Assembly (NCBI GenBank): GCA_950022655.1
Contig: OX465588.1
Coordinates: forward strand, 19,888,527 to 19,952,526
Source of the DNA: Alentia gelatinosa
Lineage: Eukaryota > Annelida > Polychaeta > Phyllodocida > Polynoidae
Length of the DNA stretch: 64,000 nucleotides
Direction: 5' to 3'
Under the pieces are notes generated by a model. That model worked only from the letters and a program-made list of their open reading frames with translations. It was not told the DNA's origin and searched no databases. Both the position numbers and the translations under genes were made by a program. Of the stretch, positions 20,499 to 33,653 are shown one piece after another. Within the stretch, counting starts at the first letter, position 1, and every line of letters starts with the position of its first letter.

Positions 20499-20760
20499 GA
20501 GTGTAGCTCTGTCTGTCCTCGAGATTCTGCCTGTGAAATTTGTGTTGAGGTGTCTCTTGATTCTATTTCGAACTATGATTTCCTTTAGATTTGTTTTTTG
20601 CAACAGTATACATGGTAGATTAAAGAACTATGTTGAATATTATATCTTTGGTAGTGACTGTGTCAAAATCAATAATCGGCACACTCCTCATTAGTTCTTC
20701 GGAGAAAAGCATTATGAATATATTTGTGCAGTATACAATAGTGCTGCAGCAAAGATTTGA
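20499..20760 (+). pseudogene. Degraded start of LINE ORF2
   Basis: A Cys-rich reading (ECSSVCPRDSACEICVE) in one frame from 20499 to 20588 is followed in another frame by CNSIHGRLKNYVEY (about 20599-20640), then stops at 20692 and 20758. The second piece resembles the first strand of an AP-endonuclease domain. The segment that should carry the catalytic Glu is not recognisable, so it is probably deleted. Confidence 0.35.
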
Positions 20761-21681
20761 ACCTATGAGATACTAACTGTCCAGGTAAAGGAACCGAATC
20801 ATAAAAACTTATTAGTGATTTCATTGTACAGGCCACCACATAAAGATATTGTTAGCTGTTACGATATACTAGGGGAAATTATTACAGACGAAAGGTTTAA
20901 AAACCACGAAATTTGGGTTTTGGGTGATATGAACGTAAATGCTAATATGAAAAATAGTCCTAAATTTCAGGTAGTTAAAAAATTTCTTATAGCAAATAAA
21001 TTAGAACTTATTCGTACACAGGATACATTCTTTCACCCGAAAGGGCGTAGCAAAATAGATCATATCTATACAAATTCACAATTTATAAAAACAGGAGGTA
21101 ATATTAATATATATATATCAGATCATGTGCCAATATACGCCCTGAGAAAACACACAAGTAATAAACCAGAAAAAGTTAGAATAAAGGGAAGAAATTATAA
21201 TAAGCTGGATATTCCGAACCTAATGCAATATATTGATATGTTTGATATTTCTACCTTTGAGAACATTGATGACACCTATAATATTTTTGTAAAGTATGTT
21301 GTTGAATATCTCGATAAATGGTGCCCAGTGCGAAGCTTTGTTATTACAGTCAAGGATGGCATCGAATTACCAACGGAAATATCGAAACTTATTACTACGA
21401 GATCAAGACTACTCAGGACAATGAATGAAACTTCTATTAATTTAGTACAAAACCTGAAAGAAATATGTCACCTACGAAGACTCATAAACATCAAGATACG
21501 TGAACATAAAGGAAATATCATCCAAGACATCCTAGAAAATAACAAGAACAATGTAAAGAAATTTTGGAGAACAATAGATAGAGTATGGAGTCCTTTGACC
21601 AAACAACAGAACAATGCTATGTTAGATAAGATTGACAATTTGACTTTAATGTATATTTTTCTACAATTGGAGAGACACTAG
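20761..21681 (+). pseudogene. LINE AP-type endonuclease, C-terminal two-thirds
   Basis: In an active element this domain nicks target DNA to prime reverse transcription. The open frame begins after the stop at 20758-20760, so the ATG is lost. Visible landmarks are EILTVQVK, then ISLYRPPH, LGDMNVNA (GDMN at 20923), SKIDHIYTNS and the terminal catalytic SDH (21118-21126). A Lys/Asn-rich helical linker towards the RT follows (residues about 130-275 counted from 20815). After about 21640 the true frame shifts: the continuing homologous sequence (ETLAKNC, then DKATGIPYVK) runs in the frame of 21645, and this frame ends at the stop at 21679-21681. It is inactive as it stands. Confidence 0.8.
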
Positions 21682-21868
21682 CAAAAAACTGTAAAATCGT
21701 CGAAGAGAATAACCCCATCGTACTACCACAGATTAACCAAGAACTGTTAAAATTTGAAGAAGTGGTAGACTCTGATGTTAGTAAATGCATCAGAAAGTTG
21801 GAAAATGATAAAGCAACTGGTATACCATATGTAAAAATTGTACATTTAAAAGGTATTTTGTTAAGAAA
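21645..21868 (+). pseudogene. LINE linker segment in a third frame
   Basis: Reads from FNVYFSTIGETLAKN through EVVDSDVSKCIRKLENDKAT to GIPYVKIV. This is the typical segment just before the RT fingers (the DKATG motif is normally followed by DGIP-like residues). It returns to the RT frame by a second shift near 21850. Confidence 0.65.
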
Positions 21869-23278
21869 ATGTTTAATGATATGATACACAAATGTGAATT
21901 CCCTAATACGCTAAAAGCAGGAACGATTACCCCATTACCAAAAAATGGTGACCTCAGCCTATATAAGAATTGGCGACCCATATGTGTTCTGCCGACAGTT
22001 TCAAAATTACTTGAAAAATTATTACATATACAGTTGATAGATTATATACAAAGGTACTCCATCATAAGCGAATTCCAATTTGGATTTATGCCAGGCAGGT
22101 CCACTGCTCAGGCAATCTTCCGAGTTATAAATATACTGATGGATAGTATTAATGAGAAAAACTATTGTCTATGTGCCTTTGTGGACATCACAAAGGCCTT
22201 TGACTCAGTTAATCATACATTATTACTAGATACTTTAATTAATATTGGACTGTCGGTAGATGCTGCTAGATTGTTCAAATCATATTTGGGAAATCGTCTC
22301 CAAAGAGTTAAGGGAGGAAAAATAATAACAGACTATGTATCTGTGAAATATGGTGTGCCCCAAGGCTCCGTTCTGGAGCCAGTATTATTTATTATTTTCA
22401 TTAATGAGTTATTTTCACAATCGAATCATTCAGATATGACGATGTATGCAGATGATTTAATTATTACAGTGAAAGGTAAAGACCCTCAGACTGTGCAGGA
22501 GAAAATGCAACATGAACTAAATAAGGTACAGCAGTGGCTTAATGCACATCTGTTAACGATAAACGAAACAAAATCAAATGCTATGTGGGTCTGTGGTAGA
22601 GGCAAACCAATACCAACGAGGACTTGTAAACTAAAGGACATCAGTTTAAAACTAGTTAAAAAATACAATTATCTAGGAGTATTATTAGATAACAGACTTA
22701 CACCTCGAGAACATAATAATAGTATTATAAAAGATGTTAACCATAAATTATTTAAATTAAGGAAGATACGGTATTTATTAAATGAAAGAGCATCAATCAC
22801 TATTGTTAAACAAATGATTCTTCCCAAGTTAGAATATGTAGACTTCGTACATTACCTCACCACACAGAATGACAGAAAAAGACTACAAGTAGTTATGAAT
22901 AATAGTCTTAGAACAGCCATTAAATGCAGAACTCCCAGGGATATGTCCACCACAGACCTACATGACCATTGTCATATACATCCATTGTGTTATTGTAGGA
23001 GTCTTCATTTATTAATGATGTTATTTGGGTGGAAGAGTAATCCTGATCACCTGAACCAGGGCAGTACAGCCAATACAAGACTAAGTGAAAAAATTAGAAT
23101 TCGTATACAAAGACCAAATATTGAAAAATACAAACACAGTCCACTTTACCAAGGCATCCGTCTATGGAATCAGATACCCATGAATATCCAAAAGTTAACA
23201 AGAAAAGAAACATTTAAAAGAGCTATAAAATCATTCTTACTTCAAGATAATATCTATAATCAGTTAAATACTTCATAG
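21869..23278 (+). pseudogene. LINE reverse transcriptase, frame-intact block
   Basis: 469 codons from an internal ATG; the true protein began upstream in other frames. RT motifs in order: PLPKNGDLSLYKNWRPICVL (residues 22-41), FGFMPGRSTAQ (71-81), FVDITKAFDSVNH with the first catalytic Asp at 106, YGVPQGSVLEP (161-171), catalytic MYADD at 192-196, then KYNYLGVLLDNRL in the thumb. GSVLEP has Glu where most relatives have Gly. The C-terminal region ends with SPLYQGIRLWNQIPMNIQ and FKRAIKSFLL, a standard CR1/Jockey ending. Stop at 23276-23278. Confidence 0.87.
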
Positions 23279-23707
23279 ACAATTGTGCGAGTCACATGAC
23301 CGTGTTTAATTTAATTCAGTGCAAACAAGATAATACGACCAATGATGATTATGTATTTAATATCTGATACAATGGAACCCTATATATAATATTATATGAG
23401 ATGCTAAGTTTTTGTGTTGTGTTGTTGTTAAAAATGGTATTTGATAATTATAGTAGACTTGAAACCAGATTCCTCTTTCTCTCAGTGTCATATGACCTGA
23501 TAAATGAATGGAAGAAATACTTTATGTAATGAAAATCTGGATAATAATGAGAGTGTATCTGTTGATGTCTAATGTGTTGTTTGTACTGTATTGTCCTAAG
23601 ACGCTGCAAGGAAGAACGCCAATAGGCGATTGTTTGTTGTCATATGTTACTTGAATAAAAAAGAAAAATAAAAAAAAACCTATGGTACTTGCAATGGTTG
23701 TCGGTAT

Positions 23708-23830
23708 AGTCCCGTTTTCATTGGCTGATGAAAACGTTGCAGATATTTTGTGTTCTCCTAATAGCCCATTTCAATTGGCCATCACCGATATACAGCATGA
23801 ATTCCAGACCTTTAGCACTGCTCATGCAAA
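23708..23830 (+). repeat. Dispersed repeat related to the 35.7-kb block
   Basis: CCGTTTTCATTGGCTGATGA and the following AAACG, then TTGTGTTCTCCTAATAG, align with 35930-35990 (GTTTTACGTTGGCTGACGAA, then TTGCGTTCTACTAAAAG). CGTTTTCAT (23713-23721) and ATGAAAACG (23728-23736) form a perfect 9-bp stem. It lies directly after the LINE tail. Confidence 0.5.
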
Positions 23831-25645
23831 ATGTAAACAGGATAACAGAAGAACACAAAAGAACTATACCGTTAGTGCCTTATCGCTAACAATAGGGGGA
23901 CGATTTCAATGAAACTAATCTGATAATTCAATTCATCAAAATTCAAAGATTATTTTGCCATTCAACCCATGGTATTTTCATTTACAGATTCAAGGCCTGT
24001 TACCTTCCCATAGCAACAGACTAGCAATTTGTCAACAGGAAGAATGTTGACTGCCAGTGAGTTTCTTTGTTAGCAACTCATTGATTTACGACTCAGCCAA
24101 CGTATGAATTTTATGTTTTTCGGTTTCATTTTCTTCTTACAAAAGTGAATAATTGTAGCTAGTTCCCTAAAGCTGTTTAAGATGTTTATTGAAGGTTATA
24201 AGATATTTGTTTTAAGCTACAGGTTACTTTTTCAATGCTTTGGATACTGAAAATTGCTACTTCAGTGACGAAATGCCATGGACAGAGCGTCCTTTGCCAA
24301 TTCTCATAGTAAATTTGTAATAAACGTAGACACGACACAGCTGCTTACATTGTCGTTTAAAATGGATGGCAAGACGTTACACAAGCCGACCACTCCGGCT
24401 CGCTCAATGTAGAACCTCTACTTGGGGAATGTAGCGTATGTATGCAGGCTAGTCTGGAGACGTTGTACAGACTACACACGTCTGACTGTTGACTGACGTT
24501 GGAGTCACAAGGTGGCGCGCCATGAATAAGCCCGAGATGCCCTCCACATCTCACACAATGTGCGTCTGGTACCTTACTCCCGCCACGAGCTGCTCAGAGT
24601 TGCTCTCTCAGACCTGCTCACCTACATATATCTAAGGGATCGCCAGTGGGAGGCTCACCAGGCGCCTGTAGGATAATATACCGACAAAAGTACAATGTCC
24701 AAGGATACCTCATACAAGGGTCATCGTTTAATAATATTCAAGCTCGTTCGCTAAGACTGCCATGCCTGGACAAAGGTTCGTGAGTGTTGAATAAAGTTGA
24801 CCCACGTAGTCCCAGGATCTCATTGGCGTATAGAAAGGTGTTTTTATGAACGACAACATATTACTCAACAGGTCCCAGTCTCGTATTTTTCTCTGGTGGC
24901 ACTGCCCTTTTGGCTTACTTTACATAAAAGAAATCCGAATTGGTTGATTCATTATCTTGGAATCGCTTAATGTAATTGTGGAATAGCCACATTTACGTGA
25001 GACATGAATCTTGAAAGATCAAATTCGTGATTTATTTAGTTTGGATTTTATGCAAGGAAAGTATAAGCTGCCGAGCTACTACTTATACTCACACAATCTT
25101 GTCCGGCTGATCTGTCACACAACCTGAGAAAAATGTTAAGCTGGAGTTGCTACTCTTGGTAAGTTAATCGATGGCTTCAATAGGTATGCAGGAGCATCAT
25201 CATTTGGATTTGAGGATACTTTATAAAGACTCCTGTGGGGTAATCTTCCAATTCCGAGCCCGTGTTCGTCGGATGTTTAAAAGGAGTTCTTTAGAACGAG
25301 TTTTGAACGTTCGACAACACGGGTGAGGTATTGTAAGATTAGAAACACAGGAACACTGTTTTTATATTACTATATGCCTGTAAACCAGTACAATATGTAC
25401 CATAGTTATGCTCATTTCTAATCCAATTTGGGTACACAACACTCCTGGCTGTAACGTTGTGGTGATATTGTCATGGAGAGTGATAGCAGGGTTGAAGCAG
25501 AGATTTACAGTAAGTACAATCGCCACGAAAGATCTGCTGGGAGAGTCAGCAGTGGCGATGGCGTCACACAAGGAATCCCCTTGCCTCACACTGCAATGCT
25601 CCAGCAATATACGGATGTGTGCAAAAAGACCCGCAATTCATGAAA
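23831..25645. other. No gene seen
   Basis: AT-rich non-coding sequence with short chance ORFs. A moderately GC-rich patch at 24370-24660 has no open frame of note. Confidence 0.4.
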
Positions 25646-25915
25646 CTGTTTCACTAGTGTCGTGACATGTCTAGATGGCGTCTATGACACCATACAGACA
25701 TATTAGGGTTGACTAGTTTCGTGACAACACAAGTAGCGCTGGCACAAGTGGTGCTGTAGTATAACTGTTCGCATCACCAACATTGTGACACAACATGCGA
25801 CAATAGATGTGATATGCGTTATGAAACGTGACTTCGTTTTGTCCATTCTTGCTTGGACTGTTGGTGCCGCTTTTCATGTCTGTCTAACACTTTTGTCACA
25901 AAGCTAGTGAAACAG
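25646..25915. mobile_element. TIR element, about 270 bp
   Basis: CTGTTTCACTAG at 25646-25657 is perfectly inverted at 25904-25915. Partial complementarity continues inward (GTGACA on both arms). A related word, ACTAGTTTCGTGACA, occurs once more inside at about 25712. No ORF and no convincing target duplication. Confidence 0.5.
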
Positions 25916-27201
25916 GTACCTGATGTCATCGTCTTGACATTCGTGTAGAGCTATAACTCAAAATGTACTCGCTACTGTTCAAGTTCGACAATGCGATGTC
26001 AACAGAGTGAAAAGCAACTGTGAACAACAGGAAAACGGCAGCCATTTTGGGGGGTTTTTGTCACGCAAAATCCATTCATTAACACCTTTGGCCTAACGTA
26101 CGTAACTCCACGGGTGTGCAGGAAGTCATTGTTACCGTATACATAGCAACGGTTGGTAATTAAATTAGTTGCCCTAGGTATATAGTAGAAAGGATTTCAT
26201 CCCACTATTCATTAAATGGATCCGTGTCTTTTTAAAAGTGCCTTTGAAATCTACAATACAGTTGATAAAATCAATGGTATGTGTGAAGTTAGGTTCTAGT
26301 ACATCAATGATATTCAAGGTATTCTGGGGTAGCTTGGCTAACAGGTTCTGTGAGATACTATGATTAATAATTGATTTAGACAGGTTCGATTACGTATCCT
26401 GTATCCCAATGAAATACATCAACAATCCAGTCATTATCCTTTTGGTATTCTGTTAGTAATGCGATTTATTATACGTTTTATGTTCTCGCATTTATTTCCA
26501 GGACCTAATGAACATTCCTTCTCTGGTTTCACTTATGGTGCAGAAGGATTTTACAATTATAGAAGTTCACTATGGGGCTTCGCTCTTGCGAACATATTAC
26601 TTGTACAACTTATCCACTTTCTATATAAACATTACTTGATGACACCGACGAAAAACCAAATAAGTGTCAGTGGTTCGGCTTCATTCGCTCATCAGTTTTT
26701 GCTTGAGAATATTACATGATTCAGAGAAACGACTTTGCTGATCTTTCACAAACATACATCCCATCTTCTACTAATTAAAACAGAGATTAAGGTGCAGGAG
26801 TAATACGATTATTTCCCCGAGTAAAGATCTTGAGGGAAAGTTGTAGAGATTTTGCACCCCCCACATGGAGCGGGACGCCTTTAACTGATGTGGCCGTCAT
26901 GCCACATCAGAAGAGGTTTGGTATGAGTCACATAACGTGAATTAATGAGAGAGAAAAAAAGGAAAGGTTGGTAAAATACCAGATTGCTTGCATGTTCGGT
27001 AAATAATCAAAAGTTATCATAGTAATATCATAATGATATGGTACAATATAAGATAAACTTAGGATGTGTAACAAAGCTGATAAATGCTGTGTGGTGCACA
27101 GCCAAAGGTGTTTATAACGGAATTATTCTGAGTAAGGAGAAGAATGAAAGGGGAGGATGGAAGTGAAACTGTCTTTGTCATAGAAGCTGGCGCTGGGTTA
27201 G
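25916..27201. other. No gene seen
   Basis: AT-rich. The 86-codon ORF at 26459-26719 has no recognisable domain and is not supported. Confidence 0.4.
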
Positions 27202-27240
27202 TTTTTTTGTTTTTTTTTAGATCAGTTTATTTATCCTGTA
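27202..27240 (-). repeat. 3' tail of a minus-strand retroelement (family copy 2)
   Basis: A T-run followed by AGATCAGTTTATTTATCCTG, the same layout as 10733-10773 and 52575-52620. On the minus strand it reads AGGATAAATAAACTGATCT, then poly-A. Confidence 0.4.
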
Positions 27241-30200
27241 TGATGACAAGGCAACAAAATGCCTGTTTTCTGTCAAGAACAGTAATCAAAGCTTCGTAAT
27301 GCACATGTGTTTTGGGCTGTATAACCATGCTTAATAAGCTAACTCATGCTTTAAAATAGCATCTCATGTATCTCTGTCAATCATATTCCAACATGTAATA
27401 CCGAGGAATTTTGTATGTAAATAGTAGTAATAATTCATTGTAAACGTTACATATCTAGAGAGTTAACATGTTCTAGTGCCATACTATACAAACAATATAG
27501 TTGCATGACCCTGCGAGGCAATAGAGACGGGCCTAATTGCAGAATGTCATCAGTAGATTTATCATACATTCCATCTTAACTGGTAAACCAACCTCCCATT
27601 AAACAGTATCACCCATTGGTTTATTTATAATTTTTTATTTTCTACAAAATCTTGAACAGTTACTGTGTTTGCCATGTAATCTGTCCTTGATCTTCTCAGA
27701 TTCAGAAATGATTGTTCAAGTGGGTCATACCGGGCTCAATCGTTTAAGTCAGTCTCGAATGAGATACAAGGTTTAGGTTGTATCAGTAAATCCACGTCGT
27801 GCGTATCCCCCGCCAGCTAAATGCAAACCTCGTGAGTATTTTATTGATCTCATCACGACGTAGAAAAAAAGGGGCATCTCTTATGTGACTCCCTTTTCTA
27901 GTGTGTACTTTAATATTTCATGCGTGACCTTAAGCTTAACCTCTATCGTGAAACTCTAATAGAGACTTCTGTACCTAAGACTGGTGTACTTTAATCTTTC
28001 CATTAGTATCAGGGAATTCTCATTTGGTACAACAAATCCATGGCAAGGCGCTTTTAGTACATAGTCCCAGACATAATCCCAATGAACCATCCCTTGGGAC
28101 TCAAGCTACCTGGTGAAGGTGCGAAAAATATGTGATCCTGCTTGCTGGCCTCCCATTGGCTAGTTTCAGTAGTTAGTCTGCGACTGAGCAGTGGGTCCAT
28201 TTGTCTCACGAAAATGTCCCTATCAATCTTTTTTTTTTATTTTAAATGTGTTTAAACTCAAAATCTCTTGAGATCCTGTACCTCGTTGGGGCAATCGTCG
28301 CCTACAATTGAAGGGGAAAATTCCTGTTTTCACTGAAATGAAACCCTATCATTCAGACAAGGAGATCTAAGGTGTTCCAGTAGAGAATCTCAGCAGGATT
28401 TGTCAAATTCCCTGTGAGGTACATGAGTCTTACATGTGAATTCCACTTTACCTATACAGTGAATCAGTAACCATGTGTGCATTGTCTTGGTAGGGAAAGT
28501 CCAGATAAATCCTATCAGAGCAGGGAGACGTCCTTCTTACATGGGAAGATACCTTTCAGGAGGCGTAGGAGGGTAATTCTCAAAAGAACACTGGTTGATG
28601 TACATGGCACCATTGTGGTACCTGTTTAAAACTCAGTAAGAGAGTTCCTACAGTCAGGGCTTCGTGAGGTCGTCGTTACCCTCACACTTAACTTCTGCTT
28701 ACAAGAGCCGGTACTTAAGGAAGAGTCCAACTTTGTGCTGCACATAATGACAGCAAAGAAGAAAAGCCTGAGCCGACATTAGAGAGTTCAGAAACTGTGT
28801 TGTCTTTGGGAACAGACTCAGTGGAAAGACTGCACGTAAAAGCGTTTACTAATCACTAGAATGGCTGTCAAATTCCTCAAGTTTTCACAGAACTGCAAGG
28901 CTCGCTACAGGATGTGTTTTGATAAATTCGATCTCTTTTTACTTGAAACCTTCTATGTATAGATTGACACAATTGAGCACCTAACCGCAGCTTAAAATGC
29001 CATTAAGCAAACAACTTCTAACCGTAAAATGTATTTTATTAAGGAAACGCGCACCACTACCTCAGACTAGAATGGAAATTTGTCTACAAAACTCCACGAA
29101 ACATTAAACCTTCTTATATTCACTGATAAATGTGTGGACACTGCTTTCTACTCAGAGGAGATGTGCGTCGGTATGTTGAATTGTTCGGAATTATCCCATC
29201 ATCGGATCTACAACTACCATATAAGGCATGAGGTAGAACTTATCTTTTATCTTTTATTTCGATTTTGCTCCATTTTCACTGATATTATAATGCTCTCCTT
29301 TGGAATTTCTGGTTTCCGGGTACGTTCTTCTTCCTCTTGAAACATTAGAAGACACATCTAAGATGATTATCCAGGCTGAGGTGCCCAGAGTCATTATACA
29401 GGTCCCTTTCCTAATCTGGTATGGGTGGCCAGTCCTGGAGCACTTAATGAGTTGCTCACTCTGGTGAATCTGACTCGCTGCATGCATACCAGACGGCTCG
29501 CTATGGCAGGCCATTTCAGCTAACATAGCAGGAGTCCAGCTGCCAGAGTCTTATGACAGGATACTTGTATGTGTGCCTTAGATCTGTTACACGGTGGAGC
29601 CTTTATTCTGTGTGTATCCACATATTGGACAGGATAGTACCAAGTTGATATTCATACTAGAATGTCTATCAGGCTCAGTTTCTAAGAACCTTTAATGTGA
29701 AACACTTCGTATAGTGTTTCAAATGTGACCTTCTATGGAAAACATAGAAATACAGGATAAGATAAAACCGTAAATAAGGAAGTGTCTCCTCTTTTCATGC
29801 ATCTTTAATTTCAAAATATTCCGTCTCTCTCGGCGTTTTCTTCCTAAAATTTAGAAAGATCAACTCAAATCGCCATCTATAAAAAGTGCCTCTCCCCCAA
29901 AACACCACTCTATCTTTACTTGCATTTGAGAACATTCTATCAAATGGCTTGCCATATATCTCATTAAACGGGCTAATTGTGCAAATGGATTCAGGGCAAA
30001 GCGCAAGGGTTCAGATTGACCACATTGTAGTATTTGAGACTCTCTGTAACTCTCTATAGACCCGCTTTTTGAATGACTATAGCCCGCACATGTTAAGGGC
30101 TCATAGTGCTATGTTTCAGAGACTTTCAGAAAATAGATCTGTAGGAGATTTCAAGTTTTCTCATCGGAATACATCCGGTTCTACACACAGATGTGGATTT

Positions 30201-33200
30201 TCTATACCTAAATATCTCTAACCATTCCATGGCTGGGGGCATTTTTTTTACATTCATTTCAACATTTTGAAAGAGAAAAATTGGCCTAGCAGGATCTATC
30301 TTTAGAATCTACCTATGAAACTGAGTTCGGCTTCCGACTGCAATCTGTGACCATGATCTTTCTATTCAGACGTCTTGTAAGGGGAACACTATATATTTTC
30401 AAAGACGTCGTTCTCCACGAATTCGATGCGGTGTTATATAAACTTTCTGTATTTATCTCACCCCTGTACACTCCGAAAGAATGGATAAAACGCAGGATAT
30501 AGACCATGGAGAACGGACTGTAATACTCGTAGGGCATGGAGAACGAGATCCAAATGTTAAGTCTATGGGACAAAAATACCAGGGGTGAGATAATTGATGA
30601 AGGTTCGGTATATTTCAGACGGCTGTGCCACTGTCCCCAAGTCTTCGGCTCACCAGCAAGACATTGACCTGTTAGCTATCCCTTTTCCTTCTCTTTATGT
30701 ATACGGTCAGCTGTCTCGTGCCTCCCGACCCTGTCCCCAACTCGGTTCTGGTTCCGTCCCAGGACGTTGTGAAAACAGATGGCGCTGCTGGGTCCGATTC
30801 ACCACGTGACCAGAATGGAATTGAGGCTCTGACGTCATGGCAAGAACAGTGGTTCCTATAGTGTCAATAGCCTGTCGTTAATTACCAAAGGAGACCATAA
30901 CAATGTATTTAGCATATCTGCAGCTGCCCTATAATTAAAAACGGTGTCCAGAACCATTTTTTGCGTTGCCTGAATTCATAACTCCTCTGAATTGGCTCTG
31001 AATTGCGTGATGTCAGCACCTTTTCCCACTTCCTTTCGACAGTCCCTCACTGTCCAGCGAACGCTACCGGAAGTGTCCCTTCCACGCGCAGGGTCTCACG
31101 GGAAGGCTTTCCTGTGGGACGCCAGCCATGTTTGCCGTGCTGAGATAGAAGGGGAAGACCGAGCATTGACCAGTGTCACAGATCAAACAAGACCCACCAA
31201 TACCCCGTGTTTATCTAATGGTGAGGGGGTGGGCCCACTCCCCGGACCCCTCAACGTATGCCTGTGACGGTAGGGAACATGTACCCCGCCCGGCCCCGTG
31301 CTCCCTGCCCGGACCCTCGGCAGTGATTGTCCGGCACAAGGAGCCCGACCCTGACACCCTTCTTCAAATAAAGGATGCGCGATGACGGCTTCATAGAGGA
31401 AATTTCATTTGTGGAGTGGCGCGAAGCCACTTCGGCTCAACACAGAGCAGCATCATTGTTGGACTGGAGTGGGCCAAACCTATAGTAGTTTGGATGTAGC
31501 ATATTGGCGATGACAATAGAAGTGGGTCAGAACTACGTTATCTGTAGTTTGTAGTAGCGTCGATGCCTTAAACTATATCTTAACGATATGTCCAAACACC
31601 CTAGGGAAAAATCTAATTGACTTTATTCCGTGGCATATTTATACCCTGTTATCGACTTCGGTGTATTATGCTCAGTTCTGGAATTTCCAGTGGAAGATCT
31701 ACCTACCGAAGTAAAAATAAAACCGGTCGGAATAGACCAAAATGAAATCATATCACTGGTCTATATGGTTATGGTACAGGCAGTACAAAGCTCAGAAAGC
31801 AGCCTTCATCTGAACCTTAATTGGAAGCTGTAGGCATTCTTTTTAACAACATACACATGTGTTTAACGACATACAATGATCATCCTTATGGACGGTCCTT
31901 CTCATTCTCATTCATTAATAAAAGATGATTATATAAAAGAGGGGCACCTGCGGAGCCAGGATTACTATTACAGAAATGAATGATGAATGCTACAAGCGGC
32001 AGATATATAACCTTGTTATACCTCGATATTGAGTATATGTCTGTGTCGTTGATTGCTACCAGGTATCACGCAACATGGTACCGTTACACTGAATGCAGCA
32101 TAGCATTCATATCTAGAGGTCAAGTGCCCAATGCAGTCTTTTATTAATCACCAAGGTGTCGACAAGCATGTACAAATAGATTATGCAATAGGAATAGCAA
32201 CCTGGGAGAATGTTTAAACGAAAGAAATATATATTTGAAGTATTCGCAGCAAACTGCGTAGTTTTTTTCAGATATTCAGAAGGAGAGGAAATAGACCAAA
32301 CGCATTGATAAATATGCAATGATAATAATAATAAATACACTGAGTGAGTTCTTAGGATTGACATTATTATGCCTCCGATCTTTTCTATTACCATCGCTGG
32401 CTTTGTTTTTTTCGATAGGTCATATTTTGCTGAATGCCTCCTAATAAGGAATCATTCAATAGAGTAATTCACCTCCCTTTCTACTCGTATGAAATCCTAC
32501 CGAATATAGATACCTATATCAGAAGGCGCTCTAGGTAAATTCGTGTGACATTATCTTAGTTTCACTTCAAAGCAAAAACCTCAGTATGAAGAATGAGAAC
32601 AAATAAGGAACTCTTTCAGCTCATAAAGCCCTTTAAACGAAGACTAACCGTACAGTTATAGAGACCACAAGGTACGGCTAAGCGAGGTGCAGTTAGGGCA
32701 CTACCCTTGAGAGGACGTCACACTGGGCCCCGGAAAAAAGGATAGTGGACAGAGCAAGACGTGAGCAGATTGTCAAAGGAACAACTTGCCAGGCTGGTTT
32801 TGCAATCAACCATCGAATCGATGCGGAAATGGACCGTGAACCAACAAACGGAGCAACTCAGGATAAGGGTTTTGTTTGTACAGTGTATGCGGTGTGGGTT
32901 TTCAATGCTTAGATAAGAAATGAACATGAACACTTCTCTATAGTTGATATTCGTTTTGATTTTTGATTGAGGTTTTTTTCTGGGCCATCACCTATTTAAA
33001 TTGAATAATTCTAAGGTCATAATGATTACGTTAAAGACCTAGATTAAGAAAAAAAACCAATATAAAACAAATGAGGAATCACAAGAAAATAACATGAAAC
33101 ATTCACATATGGCCTTCCATTGGCCTTAATCAGCATTTGGCGTCCCATGTCTAGCAATCTTAGTGTAGTACCCGACCCAACATCTAAGGCTGCTGCTGGT

Positions 33201-33650
33201 TCCCACCAAAAAGATTTAACATGGCTATAGACATCTGTCTATGCACAAATAAAGTACTGACAAATATATCAACAGAGCATTGCGATAAAGGAATAAAGCA
33301 GTATAATTTAAATATTTTATGATACATATACATTTATCCGGAATCTACAACACTAGTTAAGTAATTTCTAGCCTGCGTTATCTCTATTACTACAGAAGGT
33401 ATGAATATCCTTACAATGCAAGAAAGCGCACAAAATGCTTCAACTTCAAGCCGGTCATATTTTCAAAACTTTTTTTATTAGATGTAAACTTATCACATGG
33501 TAGGTATCAGCATTCTGGACCTATTCTTACAATGACTTCCTCCTTGATATTTACAAAAGGTGCTGCAGCTCATTGAGACTGCTGCACATGGACTATCTTG
33601 CACAGCAACAATAAATAACTTGTATCACCGCTGCTGGTGCTAGTTCAACA
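27241..33650. other. No supported gene
   Basis: Long AT-rich stretch. Noted inside: a perfect 9-bp stem TGAAACACT/AGTGTTTCA (29698-29721); a relatively GC-rich segment at about 30600-31400 that ends near an AATAAA (31368) and could hide an untranslated exon; a full CRE at 30830-30837. No frame shows a protein domain. Confidence 0.4.
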
Positions 33651-33653
33651 TTA

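Larger units (their letters stand above)
20499..23678 (+). mobile_element. Decayed CR1/Jockey-like non-LTR retrotransposon
   Basis: It has the order of a LINE ORF2 (AP endonuclease, linker, reverse transcriptase, C-terminal domain), then a 400-bp 3' UTR, a CGCC/GGCG hairpin near 23618 and an A-rich tail at about 23654-23678. The coding sequence needs at least three frames and has stops near its 5' end, so the copy is inactive. The left border is uncertain. Motif spelling (FVDITKAFDSVNH, YGVPQGS, MYADD) points to the CR1/Jockey/L2 assemblage; the exact clade cannot be named by eye. Confidence 0.88.

Noticed and set aside
32113..32394. Minus-strand 93-codon ORF with a hydrophobic stretch
   Set aside because: AT-rich hydrophobic ORFs are common by chance. 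The n-region and downstream sequence do not resemble a real secreted protein.
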